64,000 nt of DNA from Pseudomonas azotoformans (GCF_001579805.1 NZ_CP014546.1:5952001-6016000); one strand, 5' to 3'. Positions 49,506 to 58,001 are shown, counted from the stretch's first letter. Made by a program: numbers and translations. The notes: generated from the letters alone by a model not told the origin.

Positions 49506-50396
49506 ATGGACCTGGCCAACCTCAACGCCTTTATTGCCATCGCCGAGACCGGCAGCTTCTCCGGCGCCGGTGAACGGCTGCACCTGACCCAACCGGCCAT
49601 CAGCAAGCGCATTGCTGGCCTGGAGCAACAATTGAAGGTGCGCCTGTTCGATCGCCTGGGTCGCGAAGTCGGCTTGACCGAGGCTGGACGGGCCTTGCTG
49701 CCGCGCGCTTATCAGATCCTCAACGTGCTGGACGACACCCGCCGCGCCCTGACCAACCTGACTGGCGAAGTCAGCGGCCGCCTGACCCTGGCCACTAGTC
49801 ACCACATCGGCCTGCATCGCTTGCCGCCGGTGTTGCGCACGTTTACCCGGGAATACCCGAATGTGGCGCTGGATATTCAGTTCCTCGATTCGGAAGTGGC
49901 CTACGAAGAAATCCTCCATGGCCGTGCCGAAGTGGCAGTGATCACCCTGGCGCCCGATCCTCACAACCTGGTACGTGCCACCCCGGTCTGGGATGACCCG
50001 CTGGACTTTGTGGTCGCGCCGGAGCACAGCCTGATCAGCAACGGCAGCATCAGCCTGGCCGATATTGCCGGCCACCCCGCCGTTTTCCCCGGCGGCAACA
50101 CCTTTACCCACCATATTGTCAGCCGATTGTTCGAGGCCCAGGGCCTCACGCCAAACATCGCGATGAGCACTAACTATCTGGAAACCATCAAGATGATGGT
50201 GTCGATCGGCCTGGCCTGGAGCGTGTTGCCACGCACCATGCTTGATGATCAGGTGGCAAGTATCGCTTTGCCGGGCATACAGCTCAGTCGCCAGCTAGGC
50301 TATATCGTGCACACCGAAAGGACGCTGTCGAACGCTGCGCGGGCTTTCATGAGCCTATTGGATGCACAGGTCGATCTGCCAGGGATACCGGCATGA
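49506..50396 (+). CDS. LysR-family regulator (likely of leuCD)
   Basis: The 296-residue product has an N-terminal helix-turn-helix (LNAFIAIAETGSFSGAGERLHLTQPAISKRI) and the LysR substrate domain (GRLTLATSHHIGLHRLPPVL onward). I use the ATG at 49506 (MDLANLN), the family pattern. It is divergent from leuC, as LysR regulators are from their targets. The same gene pair occurs in P. aeruginosa. The inducer is presumably a leucine-pathway intermediate, which is inference. Confidence 0.9.
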   Translation: MDLANLNAFIAIAETGSFSGAGERLHLTQPAISKRIAGLEQQLKVRLFDRLGREVGLTEAGRALLPRAYQILNVLDDTRRALTNLTGEVSGRLTLATSHHIGLHRLPPVLRTFTREYPNVALDIQFLDSEVAYEEILHGRAEVAVITLAPDPHNLVRATPVWDDPLDFVVAPEHSLISNGSISLADIAGHPAVFPGGNTFTHHIVSRLFEAQGLTPNIAMSTNYLETIKMMVSIGLAWSVLPRTMLDDQVASIALPGIQLSRQLGYIVHTERTLSNAARAFMSLLDAQVDLPGIPA

Positions 50397-50462
50397 AGCT
50401 GTGCGGCCTCAAGGCTTGAATAAAACCGCGCCGAACGCCCATTGAGCCAAGGCCCTTTGATA

Positions 50463-52352
50463 ATGCGCAACCCCGTCGATTCCGTGCCACCCCTGCCCCG
50501 CATCTACGCCCTTGACCCTCAAGCGGCGGAACAAAGCTGGGACAGCGCCCCGCAATTGCTGGCAGCGCTCAATGCTGCGCGGCTGGGGGCATGGTGCTGG
50601 GAAATCGACACCGGCCGCATCAGTTGGTCACGGGGCACCCAGGCGTTGTTTGGCTTTGACCCACGCCAGCCACTGCCCAAGGACCTGGACTACCTCGACC
50701 TGCTGGCTCCTGAAGACAGCGCCCGCGTGGTGCGGGCGTTCCATGCGGTGCTGGCGGGCGAGCCGTTCGAACAGGCCATGCATCACCGTATCCAATGGCC
50801 GGATGGCAGCCTGCATTGGCTGGAAATCAACGGCAGCCTAGCGCCGGACAAGGCGGGACGGCGCCGTATGATCGGAGTGATCCGCGAGATCACCCACCAG
50901 CGCGACCGCGAAACCGCCCTCAGCCACTCCGAAAAACGCTTCGCCACGCTGTTCCACCTGTGTCCGAACATGGTCCTGCTGACCCGCCAGGCCGACGGGC
51001 TGATCAGCGAAGCCAACCAGTATTTCGAAATGCTGTTCGGCTGGCCGCTCACCGACGCCATCGGTCGCACCACCCTGGACCTCGGCCTGTGGCGTCACCC
51101 GGAGCAACGCGCGCAGTTGGTCAAAGCCACCCAGCGCAAGGGCGAGCCGATCACCATGGAAGTGCAGTTTTGCGCGAGCAACGGCCAGATCCACGACGGC
51201 ACCCTCAGCGCGCAGAAGGTCGAGCTGGAAGGCGAGGCCTACCTGATCAGTACCTTTCTGGACACCACCGAGCGCAAAAACGCCGAACAAGCCCTCAAGG
51301 ACAGCCAGGAACGCCTCGACCTGGCCCTGGACTCGGCGCAACTGGGCACCTGGGACTGGCACATCCCCACCGGCATGCTTTATGGCTCGGCCCGCGCCGC
51401 CCAATTGCACGGCCTGCCGCCGGAACCCTTCCATGAGTCGTTCGATGCGTTCTTCGAAGGCATGCCCGATGACGAGCGCGAGAGCATGCGCAACGCCTAC
51501 CGCACCCTGCGCGAAGGCCCGGCGGGCAACTATCAACTGACGTATCGCGTGCCCATGGAGGACGGCAGCTCGCGCTACCTCGAAAGTCGTGCGCGCCTGT
51601 ACCGCGACGAGCACGGCGCACCGCTGCGCATGGCAGGCACCTTGCTCGACATCACCGACCAGGTCGAACGCGAACAACGCCTGACCGCCTCCGAAGAAAA
51701 ATTCGCCAGCCTGTTCCAGGCCAGCCCCGACCCGATCTGCGTCACCTGCCTGGACAGCGGCGCGTTTATCGAGATCAACCCCGCGTTTACCCAGACCTTT
51801 GGCTGGACGGCCGCCGAAGTGATCGACAAGAGTGCCGAGCAGATTGGCCTGTGGGACGAATCCAGCAAGCGCCTGCAACGGATCGAGAGGGTGATCCGCG
51901 AGCAGGCGCTGAGTAATGTGGCAATTGTGGTGCATCACAAAAATGGCCAGGCGCTGACCTGTGTGATTTCCAGCAGGCTGATTAAAGTGGGCGATCAGCC
52001 ATGTATCGTCACCACCTTGCGCGACATCACTCAGCAACAGCGCTCGGAAGCCGCGCTCAAGGCCAGCGAAGAGAAATTCGCCAAGGCCTTCCACTCCAGC
52101 CCCGATGCGATTTCCATCACTGAGCGCGACACCGGCCGCTATGTGGAGGTCAACGATGGTTTCTGTCGCCTGACCGGCTATCGCGCCGAGGAAGCCATTG
52201 GGCCTGACCCTCTACCAGATCGGCATCTGGGCCGACGAGAACCAGCGTGCCGCGCTGCTGGCCGAATTGCAGATCAAGGGTCGTATCCATCACCTGGAAA
52301 TGCTCTGGCACAACAAACGCGGCGAGTTACTGGCGGTAGAAGTCTCGGTTGA
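50463..52352 (+). CDS. 5' part of split PAS-GGDEF-EAL gene
   Basis: As written this frame encodes about 629 residues: PAS domains at about 20-145, 155-270, 280-400 and 405-525, a fifth beginning near 530, and a frameshifted tail of about 50 residues with no similarity (PDPLPDRHLGRREPACRAA). It has no membrane segment, so it would be a cytosolic sensor fragment without an output domain. The ATG at 50463 is used, with AAGG about 12 bases upstream. Confidence 0.6.
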   Translation: MRNPVDSVPPLPRIYALDPQAAEQSWDSAPQLLAALNAARLGAWCWEIDTGRISWSRGTQALFGFDPRQPLPKDLDYLDLLAPEDSARVVRAFHAVLAGEPFEQAMHHRIQWPDGSLHWLEINGSLAPDKAGRRRMIGVIREITHQRDRETALSHSEKRFATLFHLCPNMVLLTRQADGLISEANQYFEMLFGWPLTDAIGRTTLDLGLWRHPEQRAQLVKATQRKGEPITMEVQFCASNGQIHDGTLSAQKVELEGEAYLISTFLDTTERKNAEQALKDSQERLDLALDSAQLGTWDWHIPTGMLYGSARAAQLHGLPPEPFHESFDAFFEGMPDDERESMRNAYRTLREGPAGNYQLTYRVPMEDGSSRYLESRARLYRDEHGAPLRMAGTLLDITDQVEREQRLTASEEKFASLFQASPDPICVTCLDSGAFIEINPAFTQTFGWTAAEVIDKSAEQIGLWDESSKRLQRIERVIREQALSNVAIVVHHKNGQALTCVISSRLIKVGDQPCIVTTLRDITQQQRSEAALKASEEKFAKAFHSSPDAISITERDTGRYVEVNDGFCRLTGYRAEEAIGPDPLPDRHLGRREPACRAAGRIADQGSYPSPGNALAQQTRRVTGGRSLG

Positions 52353-53760
52353 ACCCATCACCCTCAACGAAACCCCGTGCCTGCTGCTGACCGCACGGGA
52401 CGTGAGCCTGCTGAAAAACGCCCAGGCGCAGATCCGTCACCTGGCCTATCACGACCCGCTGACCAACCTGCCCAACCGCGCCCTGTTGATGGACCGCCTG
52501 AGCCAGCAGATCGCCTTGCTCAAACGGCATAACCTGCGCGGCGCGCTACTGTTCCTCGACCTTGACCACTTCAAGCACATCAACGATTCCCTCGGCCATC
52601 CGGTGGGCGACACCGTGCTGAAGATCGTCACCGCCCGCCTGGAAGCCAGCGTGCGCATGGAAGACACCGTGGCGCGCCTGGGTGGCGATGAGTTCGTGGT
52701 GCTGCTCAGCGGCCTGGATGGCACGCGCACGGAAGTCAGCCGCCAGGTCCAGGAACTGGCCGACACCTTGCGCGAGTTGCTGTCGGAGCCGATGTTTCTG
52801 GATGGCCATCGCTTACAGGTCACGCCGAGCATTGGCGTGGCGTTGATTCCCGATCACGGCTCCACGCCGGCGGACTTGCTCAAGCGTGCCGATATCGCCC
52901 TTTACCGCGCCAAAGACTCAGGGCGTAACACCACGCAGATGTTCCACAACAGCATGCAAAAAACCGCCAGCGAACGGCTGCGTATGGAGACCGACCTGCG
53001 CCTGGCCCTGTCGCGCGGCGAGTTCAGCGTGCATTACCAACCGCAGGTGGATGCGCGGGGCAACCGGATCGTCGGCGCCGAGGCCTTGGTGCGCTGGCAG
53101 CATCCGCAACTGGGGGCGCAATCGCCCTCCGAATTCATCAAGGTGCTGGAGGACAGCGGCCTGATCCTTGAAGTCGGCACCTGGATCCTCGATGAAGCCT
53201 GCGCCGCCTTCCAACAGTTGATCGCGGAAGGCCTGGTCGACCCACTGAATTTCAGCCTGTGCGTGAACATCAGTCCTCGGCAGTTTCGCCAGAACGACTT
53301 CGTGGAGCGGGTGGAGCGCAGCCTCAAGCAGCACGAACTGCCATTCAGCCTGTTGAAACTGGAAATCACCGAAGGCATCGTGATCCAGAATCTGGACGAC
53401 ACCATCAGTAAAATGCGCCGCCTGAAAAAACTCGGCGTGAGCTTTGCGATGGATGACTTCGGCACCGGCTATTCATCACTGACCTACCTCAAGCGCCTAC
53501 CGGTGGACGCGCTGAAGATTGACCAATCCTTCGTGCGTGACGCCACCCATGACCCCAACGACGCCGAGATCATCCGCGCTATTGTCGCCATGGCCCGCAG
53601 CCTGAACCTGGAGGTGATTGCCGAAGGCGTGGAAACCCAGGACCAACTGGCCTTCCTGCAGGGCCTGGGCTGCCATTTGTACCAAGGGTATTTGCACAGC
53701 CGACCGCTGCCCATGATCGGATTCAGGGAACGCTTGCTCGCGGGAGATGGGCGGGGTTAA
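52198..53760 (+). CDS. 3' part of split gene, GGDEF-EAL
   Basis: This frame is open from a TTG at 52198 and encodes 520 residues: the end of the fifth PAS, GGDEF with DLDHFKHINDSLGHPVGD and RLGGDEF, then EAL with AEALVRWQHP, NISPRQF, EITEG and DDFGTGYSSLTYLKRLPVDALKIDQ. Without the frameshift it has no recognised translation start. If expressed alone it would be an unregulated cyclic di-GMP enzyme. Its TAA shares bases with the stop of the convergent gene. Confidence 0.6.
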   Translation: MGLTLYQIGIWADENQRAALLAELQIKGRIHHLEMLWHNKRGELLAVEVSVEPITLNETPCLLLTARDVSLLKNAQAQIRHLAYHDPLTNLPNRALLMDRLSQQIALLKRHNLRGALLFLDLDHFKHINDSLGHPVGDTVLKIVTARLEASVRMEDTVARLGGDEFVVLLSGLDGTRTEVSRQVQELADTLRELLSEPMFLDGHRLQVTPSIGVALIPDHGSTPADLLKRADIALYRAKDSGRNTTQMFHNSMQKTASERLRMETDLRLALSRGEFSVHYQPQVDARGNRIVGAEALVRWQHPQLGAQSPSEFIKVLEDSGLILEVGTWILDEACAAFQQLIAEGLVDPLNFSLCVNISPRQFRQNDFVERVERSLKQHELPFSLLKLEITEGIVIQNLDDTISKMRRLKKLGVSFAMDDFGTGYSSLTYLKRLPVDALKIDQSFVRDATHDPNDAEIIRAIVAMARSLNLEVIAEGVETQDQLAFLQGLGCHLYQGYLHSRPLPMIGFRERLLAGDGRG

Positions 53761-55679
53761 ACCAGCGTCAAGGCGTGACCGTCCTCTCGCATCCAGTGCG
53801 AACCGTTCAAGTCACGCTTGTCTCCATAAGCATCAAGGGCACCGTTTACCACGACAACGGAATGCCCGAAGTTCGCCAGGGTGCCTGGCACGCCTGACGC
53901 CAGTTCCTCCACGCTGCTTGCGCGAGTGAATGCATACAAGCCAAGGCGTCGTAACGCATCGCCCGGGACTTCCCCATCATTCAACGTTTTGAGGGCGGCA
54001 TTGAAGCCAGCGCCGGCGCGAAACTCATGGTTCTCCAGTTGGGCACGCTTGGCACTTGCGCCATACAGGAACACCGCATCCTCAATCAGGCCTTTATCCG
54101 TTCCATGGAAGTTGGCAGCCTCTCGTGCCTGGCTCAGCTCGGCATGAGTGAGGCGCACCGTGCAACCATCACGCATGGCGATGCTGAAACCTTCTGGCGT
54201 TTCAGTGACACGCTTGAAGATCCCCAGAGGGTTTTGTCCATACTTCATCATCGCGGCCTTGATTGCGGACACCGTGACACAGTTACCCTCCACACCTTGA
54301 TAGAAACCGCTCCAGATATCCGCGGGCTTGACCCCCACAGGCACCGTCGACAACTGCGCAGGCTTACCGTGGGGGTCGACCGGGACGTCTTCGGCAAGCT
54401 GGTAGCCATAGTCCTTGGTGACTGACGCTTGTTCACCGTTGCTATGCTTGATGCCATCCACGACAAGCGCGCCTGAATAGTTGAAGGTAGGGGTGACGCC
54501 GACGCTGCGGGGTTCTCGTAGTTTGTCCGGCGGCACAACTCGCAAAAAGCCAGTCAGCCCCATGCCCTTCAAGACGTTGTAAAGGTGCTCTCCGCACAAA
54601 GTGCTCGAGAGCACGGCATCAAACTCAGCATTGCCTTCAACCTGTTTGCGCTTGGCAAAGGCCGCCAGCATGAAATTGGCATCGGCGACCTTTTGCACAT
54701 CTGGCCCGGAAAACCTTGACGCTGCGCCAGTGCGCTGCAACTCCTGCTTTGACAGCGTCACTTCAAACCCGTCTTTCATAGTGACGCTGTACCCCGTAGC
54801 GGTCGCCTCGACACGCTCAAACATATCGGAGGGCGACGGGCCAAACCTGAGCATCATCAGCTTGATGACCGCGGCATGGCTGCTGAGGTCAAAGACTTCG
54901 CCGAATTTTCGTGGGCCCTCAATGAAGCCCTGCATCACCCCAGCGGCCTCGGGTAGGTCCTTCGAGGTGGCCGGGTCAACCTTGGGTACGACGATAGGCG
55001 CAACGGGGGCCGGGACCATGGGAGGCTTCGGTGCGTTATCGCTCATCAACGTATACAGGTAGGCTCGATCCGGTGAGCGCTCCCCGCCAAATTGATGCGC
55101 CTTGCCGGCATAAATCAGGGATGAACCTGCGTCATAGCTGTCTGCTACGCCTTCCCCGCCCTCAGCCACAACCGTTGCGGTGGCTACATGCTGAAGATGA
55201 CGGGATAACCCCATACCTTTGAGCATGTTAAAGGTCGTTTCACCTTGCAGAGACTCCGTCAGCATCGACTGAAAATCGGGTAGATCCGGCGTACTGCCGC
55301 GCTCGAGTTGTTTACGCTTGATGAACACTGCCAGCGCAAAATGGGCACTGTCCAACACATCATCACTGCCGGTAAAACGCGATGCAGACGCTGCCTGTTG
55401 CAGTTCCTGTTGGGATAGATGCAGCCAATAACCATCTTTCATGGTCACGGCGTAAGCCTCACCGTTGCTCCGTACATTGGTGAACATATCGCCAGGGCTT
55501 GGGCCGAACTTGAGCATCATCAACTTGATGACGGCGCTGTGTGAACTCGCGTTGAAATGCTCGCCAAAGCCCCTCTCCGGCACATCAAAAGCTGGAATGC
55601 GAGACGCTTCAGGGTGGCTTGATAACTGCTGCGCAAGGGGATTTGAGCGCGCGAAAGCTCCAATTGCAAACGTACTCAT
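53757..55679 (-). CDS. three-domain Cys/His effector-like protein
   Basis: The 640-residue product has no signal peptide or membrane segment. It has three homologous domains of about 185 residues (about 30-210, 245-430, 453-640), each with a helix ending AxIKxxMxKFG, a two-strand unit (TMKDGxxxxLSxxELxxA), ASxRFxG, and xxKRxQxE. Domain 3 keeps GNCVTVSAIKAAM (Cys467) and GHSVVVVNGA (His606), a Cys/His pair as in papain/calpain-like folds. Domains 1 and 2 have Ser at the Cys position (ASSHSAVIK, LSSHAAVIK). I infer a peptidase- or acyltransferase-like fold; no named family is recognised. It is the last gene of the hrp-box cluster. ATG 55679 has GAG 8 bases upstream. Confidence 0.75.
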   Translation of the reverse strand: MSTFAIGAFARSNPLAQQLSSHPEASRIPAFDVPERGFGEHFNASSHSAVIKLMMLKFGPSPGDMFTNVRSNGEAYAVTMKDGYWLHLSQQELQQAASASRFTGSDDVLDSAHFALAVFIKRKQLERGSTPDLPDFQSMLTESLQGETTFNMLKGMGLSRHLQHVATATVVAEGGEGVADSYDAGSSLIYAGKAHQFGGERSPDRAYLYTLMSDNAPKPPMVPAPVAPIVVPKVDPATSKDLPEAAGVMQGFIEGPRKFGEVFDLSSHAAVIKLMMLRFGPSPSDMFERVEATATGYSVTMKDGFEVTLSKQELQRTGAASRFSGPDVQKVADANFMLAAFAKRKQVEGNAEFDAVLSSTLCGEHLYNVLKGMGLTGFLRVVPPDKLREPRSVGVTPTFNYSGALVVDGIKHSNGEQASVTKDYGYQLAEDVPVDPHGKPAQLSTVPVGVKPADIWSGFYQGVEGNCVTVSAIKAAMMKYGQNPLGIFKRVTETPEGFSIAMRDGCTVRLTHAELSQAREAANFHGTDKGLIEDAVFLYGASAKRAQLENHEFRAGAGFNAALKTLNDGEVPGDALRRLGLYAFTRASSVEELASGVPGTLANFGHSVVVVNGALDAYGDKRDLNGSHWMREDGHALTLV

Positions 55680-55744
55680 ATCGTTCACTCTTTTCTGAAA
55701 CAGTGGGAGAGTTCAAGCCCGGAAGCTCGGATCAGGCGAGGTGA

Positions 55745-56701
55745 TCAGATCAACGCAACGGCCTGTCCATCCCTGGGTCGATTGCCTTTGCGCCCGTATA
55801 ACTCCTCGCAACCCTCCACGACGGCAACTGAATGTCCGCGCCTATTGACCATACCGATCAAAGACGGGTCAGCGAATTCACTCACCTTGACCCTCTTCAT
55901 GTGGTCCTTCAACCCTAGCCTCAGGAAGCCTTCGCCAGGCTTGTTCCTGTCTTCGTCTTCTCCATTATTGAGCGTCGTGATCGCCGCATTGAAACTTCTG
56001 CTCGCCCATCCGTCGTTGTTCTCCATCTGCGCACGCTTGGCGGAACAGGCAAACAGGAAGTGGGCATCCTTGAGCATTTCTGGATCACTCATGCCCACAA
56101 AGTTGGAACCGCGAATAGCCGCCTGCAACTCGGCCTTGCTCAGCGTCAATTCAAACCCGTCACGCATTACAACTTTATAACCCTGCTCATTGGCCTCCAC
56201 AGACTTATAAATATCCTTTGGGCTTTGACCAAACTTCGCCATCGCCGCCTTGATGGCGGAAATCGTTACGCAATTACCATTACTTCCCTGGCGAAAACCA
56301 GTCCAGATGTTGTTGGGCTTTTCACCTTTGCGTTTGTTGGAGAGCCCGGGAATGTGTTCGTTTCGCTTGTCTGTCAGCGTCGCGTCGTCAACGGGTTTCA
56401 CGTGGGGTTGCGGAATGGGTACGTCGTTGTTTTTCGGCACCGGCGGGCGTACGCCTTTATCCAAGATGGCCTGCAACTGGTTGAAGAACTGCATGAACAA
56501 GTCCTTAAGCATACCCAACACGGCCTCGGGGTCTGCGGTATTCCCGATATTCCTAGGCTGCGACGCTGCGGGTGAGGCCTGTGGCGCAGTGCGCAAACTG
56601 TTTCGGCTGGCAGAATCGAGTGAAGCGCTACCTGAAAAACCTGACGCGCCATAAGGATCAATAGTGGGTCGTGTAATAGGAAGATGTTTGATCGACAACA
56701 T
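55745..56701 (-). CDS. single-domain Cys/His effector-like protein
   Basis: The 318-residue product has a Ser/Thr/Gly/Ala-rich unstructured N-terminus (1-55) without a signal peptide, like type III secretion signals, then a hydrophobic amphipathic helix (about 58-82), a Pro-rich linker, and a C-terminal domain (about 131-318) homologous to domain 3 of the next gene. It keeps Cys144 (GNCVTISAIKAAMAKFG) and His in RRGHSVAVVEG. A catalytic Cys/His pair is inferred. I use the ATG at 56701, with GAGG 9 bases upstream. It lies between the repeat-protein gene and the three-domain gene on one strand. Confidence 0.75.
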   Translation of the reverse strand: MLSIKHLPITRPTIDPYGASGFSGSASLDSASRNSLRTAPQASPAASQPRNIGNTADPEAVLGMLKDLFMQFFNQLQAILDKGVRPPVPKNNDVPIPQPHVKPVDDATLTDKRNEHIPGLSNKRKGEKPNNIWTGFRQGSNGNCVTISAIKAAMAKFGQSPKDIYKSVEANEQGYKVVMRDGFELTLSKAELQAAIRGSNFVGMSDPEMLKDAHFLFACSAKRAQMENNDGWASRSFNAAITTLNNGEDEDRNKPGEGFLRLGLKDHMKRVKVSEFADPSLIGMVNRRGHSVAVVEGCEELYGRKGNRPRDGQAVALI

Positions 56702-56731
56702 GACTTCATACCTCATTGAGGAGGCTCCCTG

Positions 56732-56756
56732 ACCGCATCGGCCAGGGAACGATCAT
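56732..56756 (-). other. hairpin between cluster genes
   Basis: On the minus strand TCCCTGGCC and GGTCAGGGA form a 9-bp stem (one G-T pair) around GATGC, with no T-run. It lies between the first and second cluster genes and could be a processing or stability element rather than a terminator. Confidence 0.4.
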
Positions 56757-56789
56757 TACAGTGGTGTTTAACGCTTCAAGGCAGCAGGC

Positions 56790-57842
56790 TCAGAAGCGTG
56801 AGCGGAGGCTGGACCTGGAGAACCGGCTATGGGAGTGCCTGGCGAAGTCGTCCGCCAAGTTATCGGGTGCGGGGGATGTAATCTCCGGCGTGGGTTTTGC
56901 GTCGATCTTGGGCGTTACCACCGGCGGTGGTGTGGGTTGCGCATCGACCTTTGGCGTTACCGCCGGCTGCGGCGTGGGCTGTGCATCGACCTTTGGCGTT
57001 ACCACCGACGGCGGCGTGGGTTGTGCATCGACCTTTGGTGCCACCACTGACGGCGGCGTGGGCTGCGCGTCGACTTTCGAGGTGAGCCGGGGTTGTGGCG
57101 GGTTTTTTTCGTCCGTATGCGGGCAATGACAGTTCTGCACCTGCACAGTCACGTTGATATCAGACGAAAGCTTATGCTGCTGTGCAACGTCGGTGGGGGT
57201 AGTCGTTACCTGCTTGGCATTGAGTTTACCGTCCGGCGTGACAGTCACTTGCGCAGGCCTATCTGGCGTGACGCGTGTATCTGGATTGGGCTCCACCTTT
57301 GCCTTGGCGTCTGCTTGCGGCATGACCTTGGGTTGCACTCCCGTATCCATGGCAACCTTGGTATCGGCACCGGGCATCACTTTTGGCTTGGTATCGACTT
57401 CGGCTGTGACCTTGGGTTGGACGCCTGCATCCGTAGCAACCTTATTATCAGCAGCTGGCATCACTTTTGGCTTGATATCCGCTGCAGGCGCTCTCTTGCT
57501 CTGCGCCGCCGTATCTGCAACGACTTTGGCGTCCGGGCCTGGGTTCACCTGGGGCTGAGCATCCGCCTCACCGGGCAACTTGGGCAGCACCCCCATACCG
57601 GCGAGCATGCTACGCATCGCCTTGACCGCGAACTCAAACATGGCAAACAACTTTTCCAACGACTCCTTATTCATCGGCACATGAGTGTCTTTAGAGGCGG
57701 GATTAGTGTCCTTCAGAAACTTATTTACACTGTCCATCGAAGGAGACAACTCAGGTGTTTTATCCGTCTGCACAGAGGACTGATTAAGTTGAGCGTAACC
57801 TGTATTCATCGGCATGAACTGTTGGGTCGAGACATTAGACAT
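56790..57842 (-). CDS. Val/Pro/Lys repeat protein, effector-like
   Basis: The 350-residue product has no signal peptide. The N-terminus (1-45) is rich in Ser/Gln/Asn/Thr, then comes a hydrophobic amphipathic helix (about 58-85, KLFAMFEFAVKAMRSMLAGMG) like the one in the next gene's product. The rest is repetitive: two 28-residue units beginning KPKVMP (about 120-180), and at least four 14-residue units VDAQPTPPSVVTPK (about 265-325), with a CHCPHT motif between the blocks and a basic Ser/Arg tail. No enzyme domain is seen. AGGA lies 8 bases before ATG 57842, and a hrp-box-like promoter lies 101 bases upstream. A secreted structural, adaptor or harpin-like role is conceivable but unproven. Confidence 0.75.
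   Translation of the reverse strand: MSNVSTQQFMPMNTGYAQLNQSSVQTDKTPELSPSMDSVNKFLKDTNPASKDTHVPMNKESLEKLFAMFEFAVKAMRSMLAGMGVLPKLPGEADAQPQVNPGPDAKVVADTAAQSKRAPAADIKPKVMPAADNKVATDAGVQPKVTAEVDTKPKVMPGADTKVAMDTGVQPKVMPQADAKAKVEPNPDTRVTPDRPAQVTVTPDGKLNAKQVTTTPTDVAQQHKLSSDINVTVQVQNCHCPHTDEKNPPQPRLTSKVDAQPTPPSVVAPKVDAQPTPPSVVTPKVDAQPTPQPAVTPKVDAQPTPPPVVTPKIDAKPTPEITSPAPDNLADDFARHSHSRFSRSSLRSRF
56892..57082. repeat. 42-bp coding tandem repeat
   Basis: Four full 42-bp units (56892, 56934, 56976, 57018) and a partial fifth, about 75-95% identical to one another, lie inside the repeat-protein gene. Each encodes a VDAQPTPPxVVTPK unit. Copy number could change by slippage without disturbing the frame. Confidence 0.88.
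57300..57560. repeat. 84-bp coding repeat block
   Basis: Two diverged units of 28 codons (KPKVMPAADNKVATDAGVQ... and KPKVMPGADTKVAMDTGVQ...) follow one another in the same gene, with partial units on each side. Confidence 0.65.
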
Positions 57843-57943
57843 CTTCTTATTCCTATGACTTTGCCCAACTCCTGCGGCGGCAGGAGAAAGACAGCTATTG
57901 ACAGGGTGTGTTAAACAACGGCGAGTTCGAAAAACTCGTAAGA

Positions 57944-57971
57944 TTCGTGGGGCGTAACGACAATGAGTTCC
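57944..57971 (-). promoter_or_regulatory. hrp box (HrpL-type promoter)
   Basis: On the minus strand GGAACT (57971-57966), 15 bases, then CCACGAA (57950-57944). This fits the HrpL sigma-factor consensus GGAAC(C/T)-N15/16-CCACnnA at every conserved base. It lies 101 bases before the ATG of the first gene of the effector-like cluster and points toward it. HrpL promoters drive type III secretion genes and effectors in plant-associated pseudomonads. Confidence 0.7.
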
Positions 57972-58001
57972 GAAAAAACGCGGCTTATATAAGGAAACCA
58001 A

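Larger units (their letters stand above)
50463..53760 (+). pseudogene. frameshifted PAS(x5)-GGDEF-EAL gene
   Basis: Two overlapping frames together encode one signalling protein. Frame one reads through four PAS domains and enters a fifth (TGYRAEEAIG), then runs into unrelated sequence. The other frame continues the fifth PAS at exactly that point (LTLYQIGIWADEN). Removing one G from the GGG at 52200-52202 gives an unbroken product of 1,098 residues. The downstream domains are intact: GGDEF (RLGGDEFVVLL) and EAL (EALVRWQHP, DDFGTGYSSL). The restored enzyme could make or degrade cyclic di-GMP; EAL residues look complete. It may be a true mutation or a sequence error. Confidence 0.82.

Noticed and set aside
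50838..52094. 418-codon minus-strand frame opposite the PAS gene
   Set aside because: It is a shadow frame: the plus strand has clear PAS domains and this one has no recognisable domain.
56702..56789. Second hrp box before the single-domain gene
   Set aside because: A GTGG lies in the gap, but there is no GGAACC/T partner at 15-16 bases in the right orientation, so the gene is taken to share the upstream promoter.
56892..57082. Regular 42-bp repeats that could be taken for a CRISPR array
   Set aside because: The repeats are contiguous without unique spacers and keep one coding frame for a Pro/Val repeat protein.
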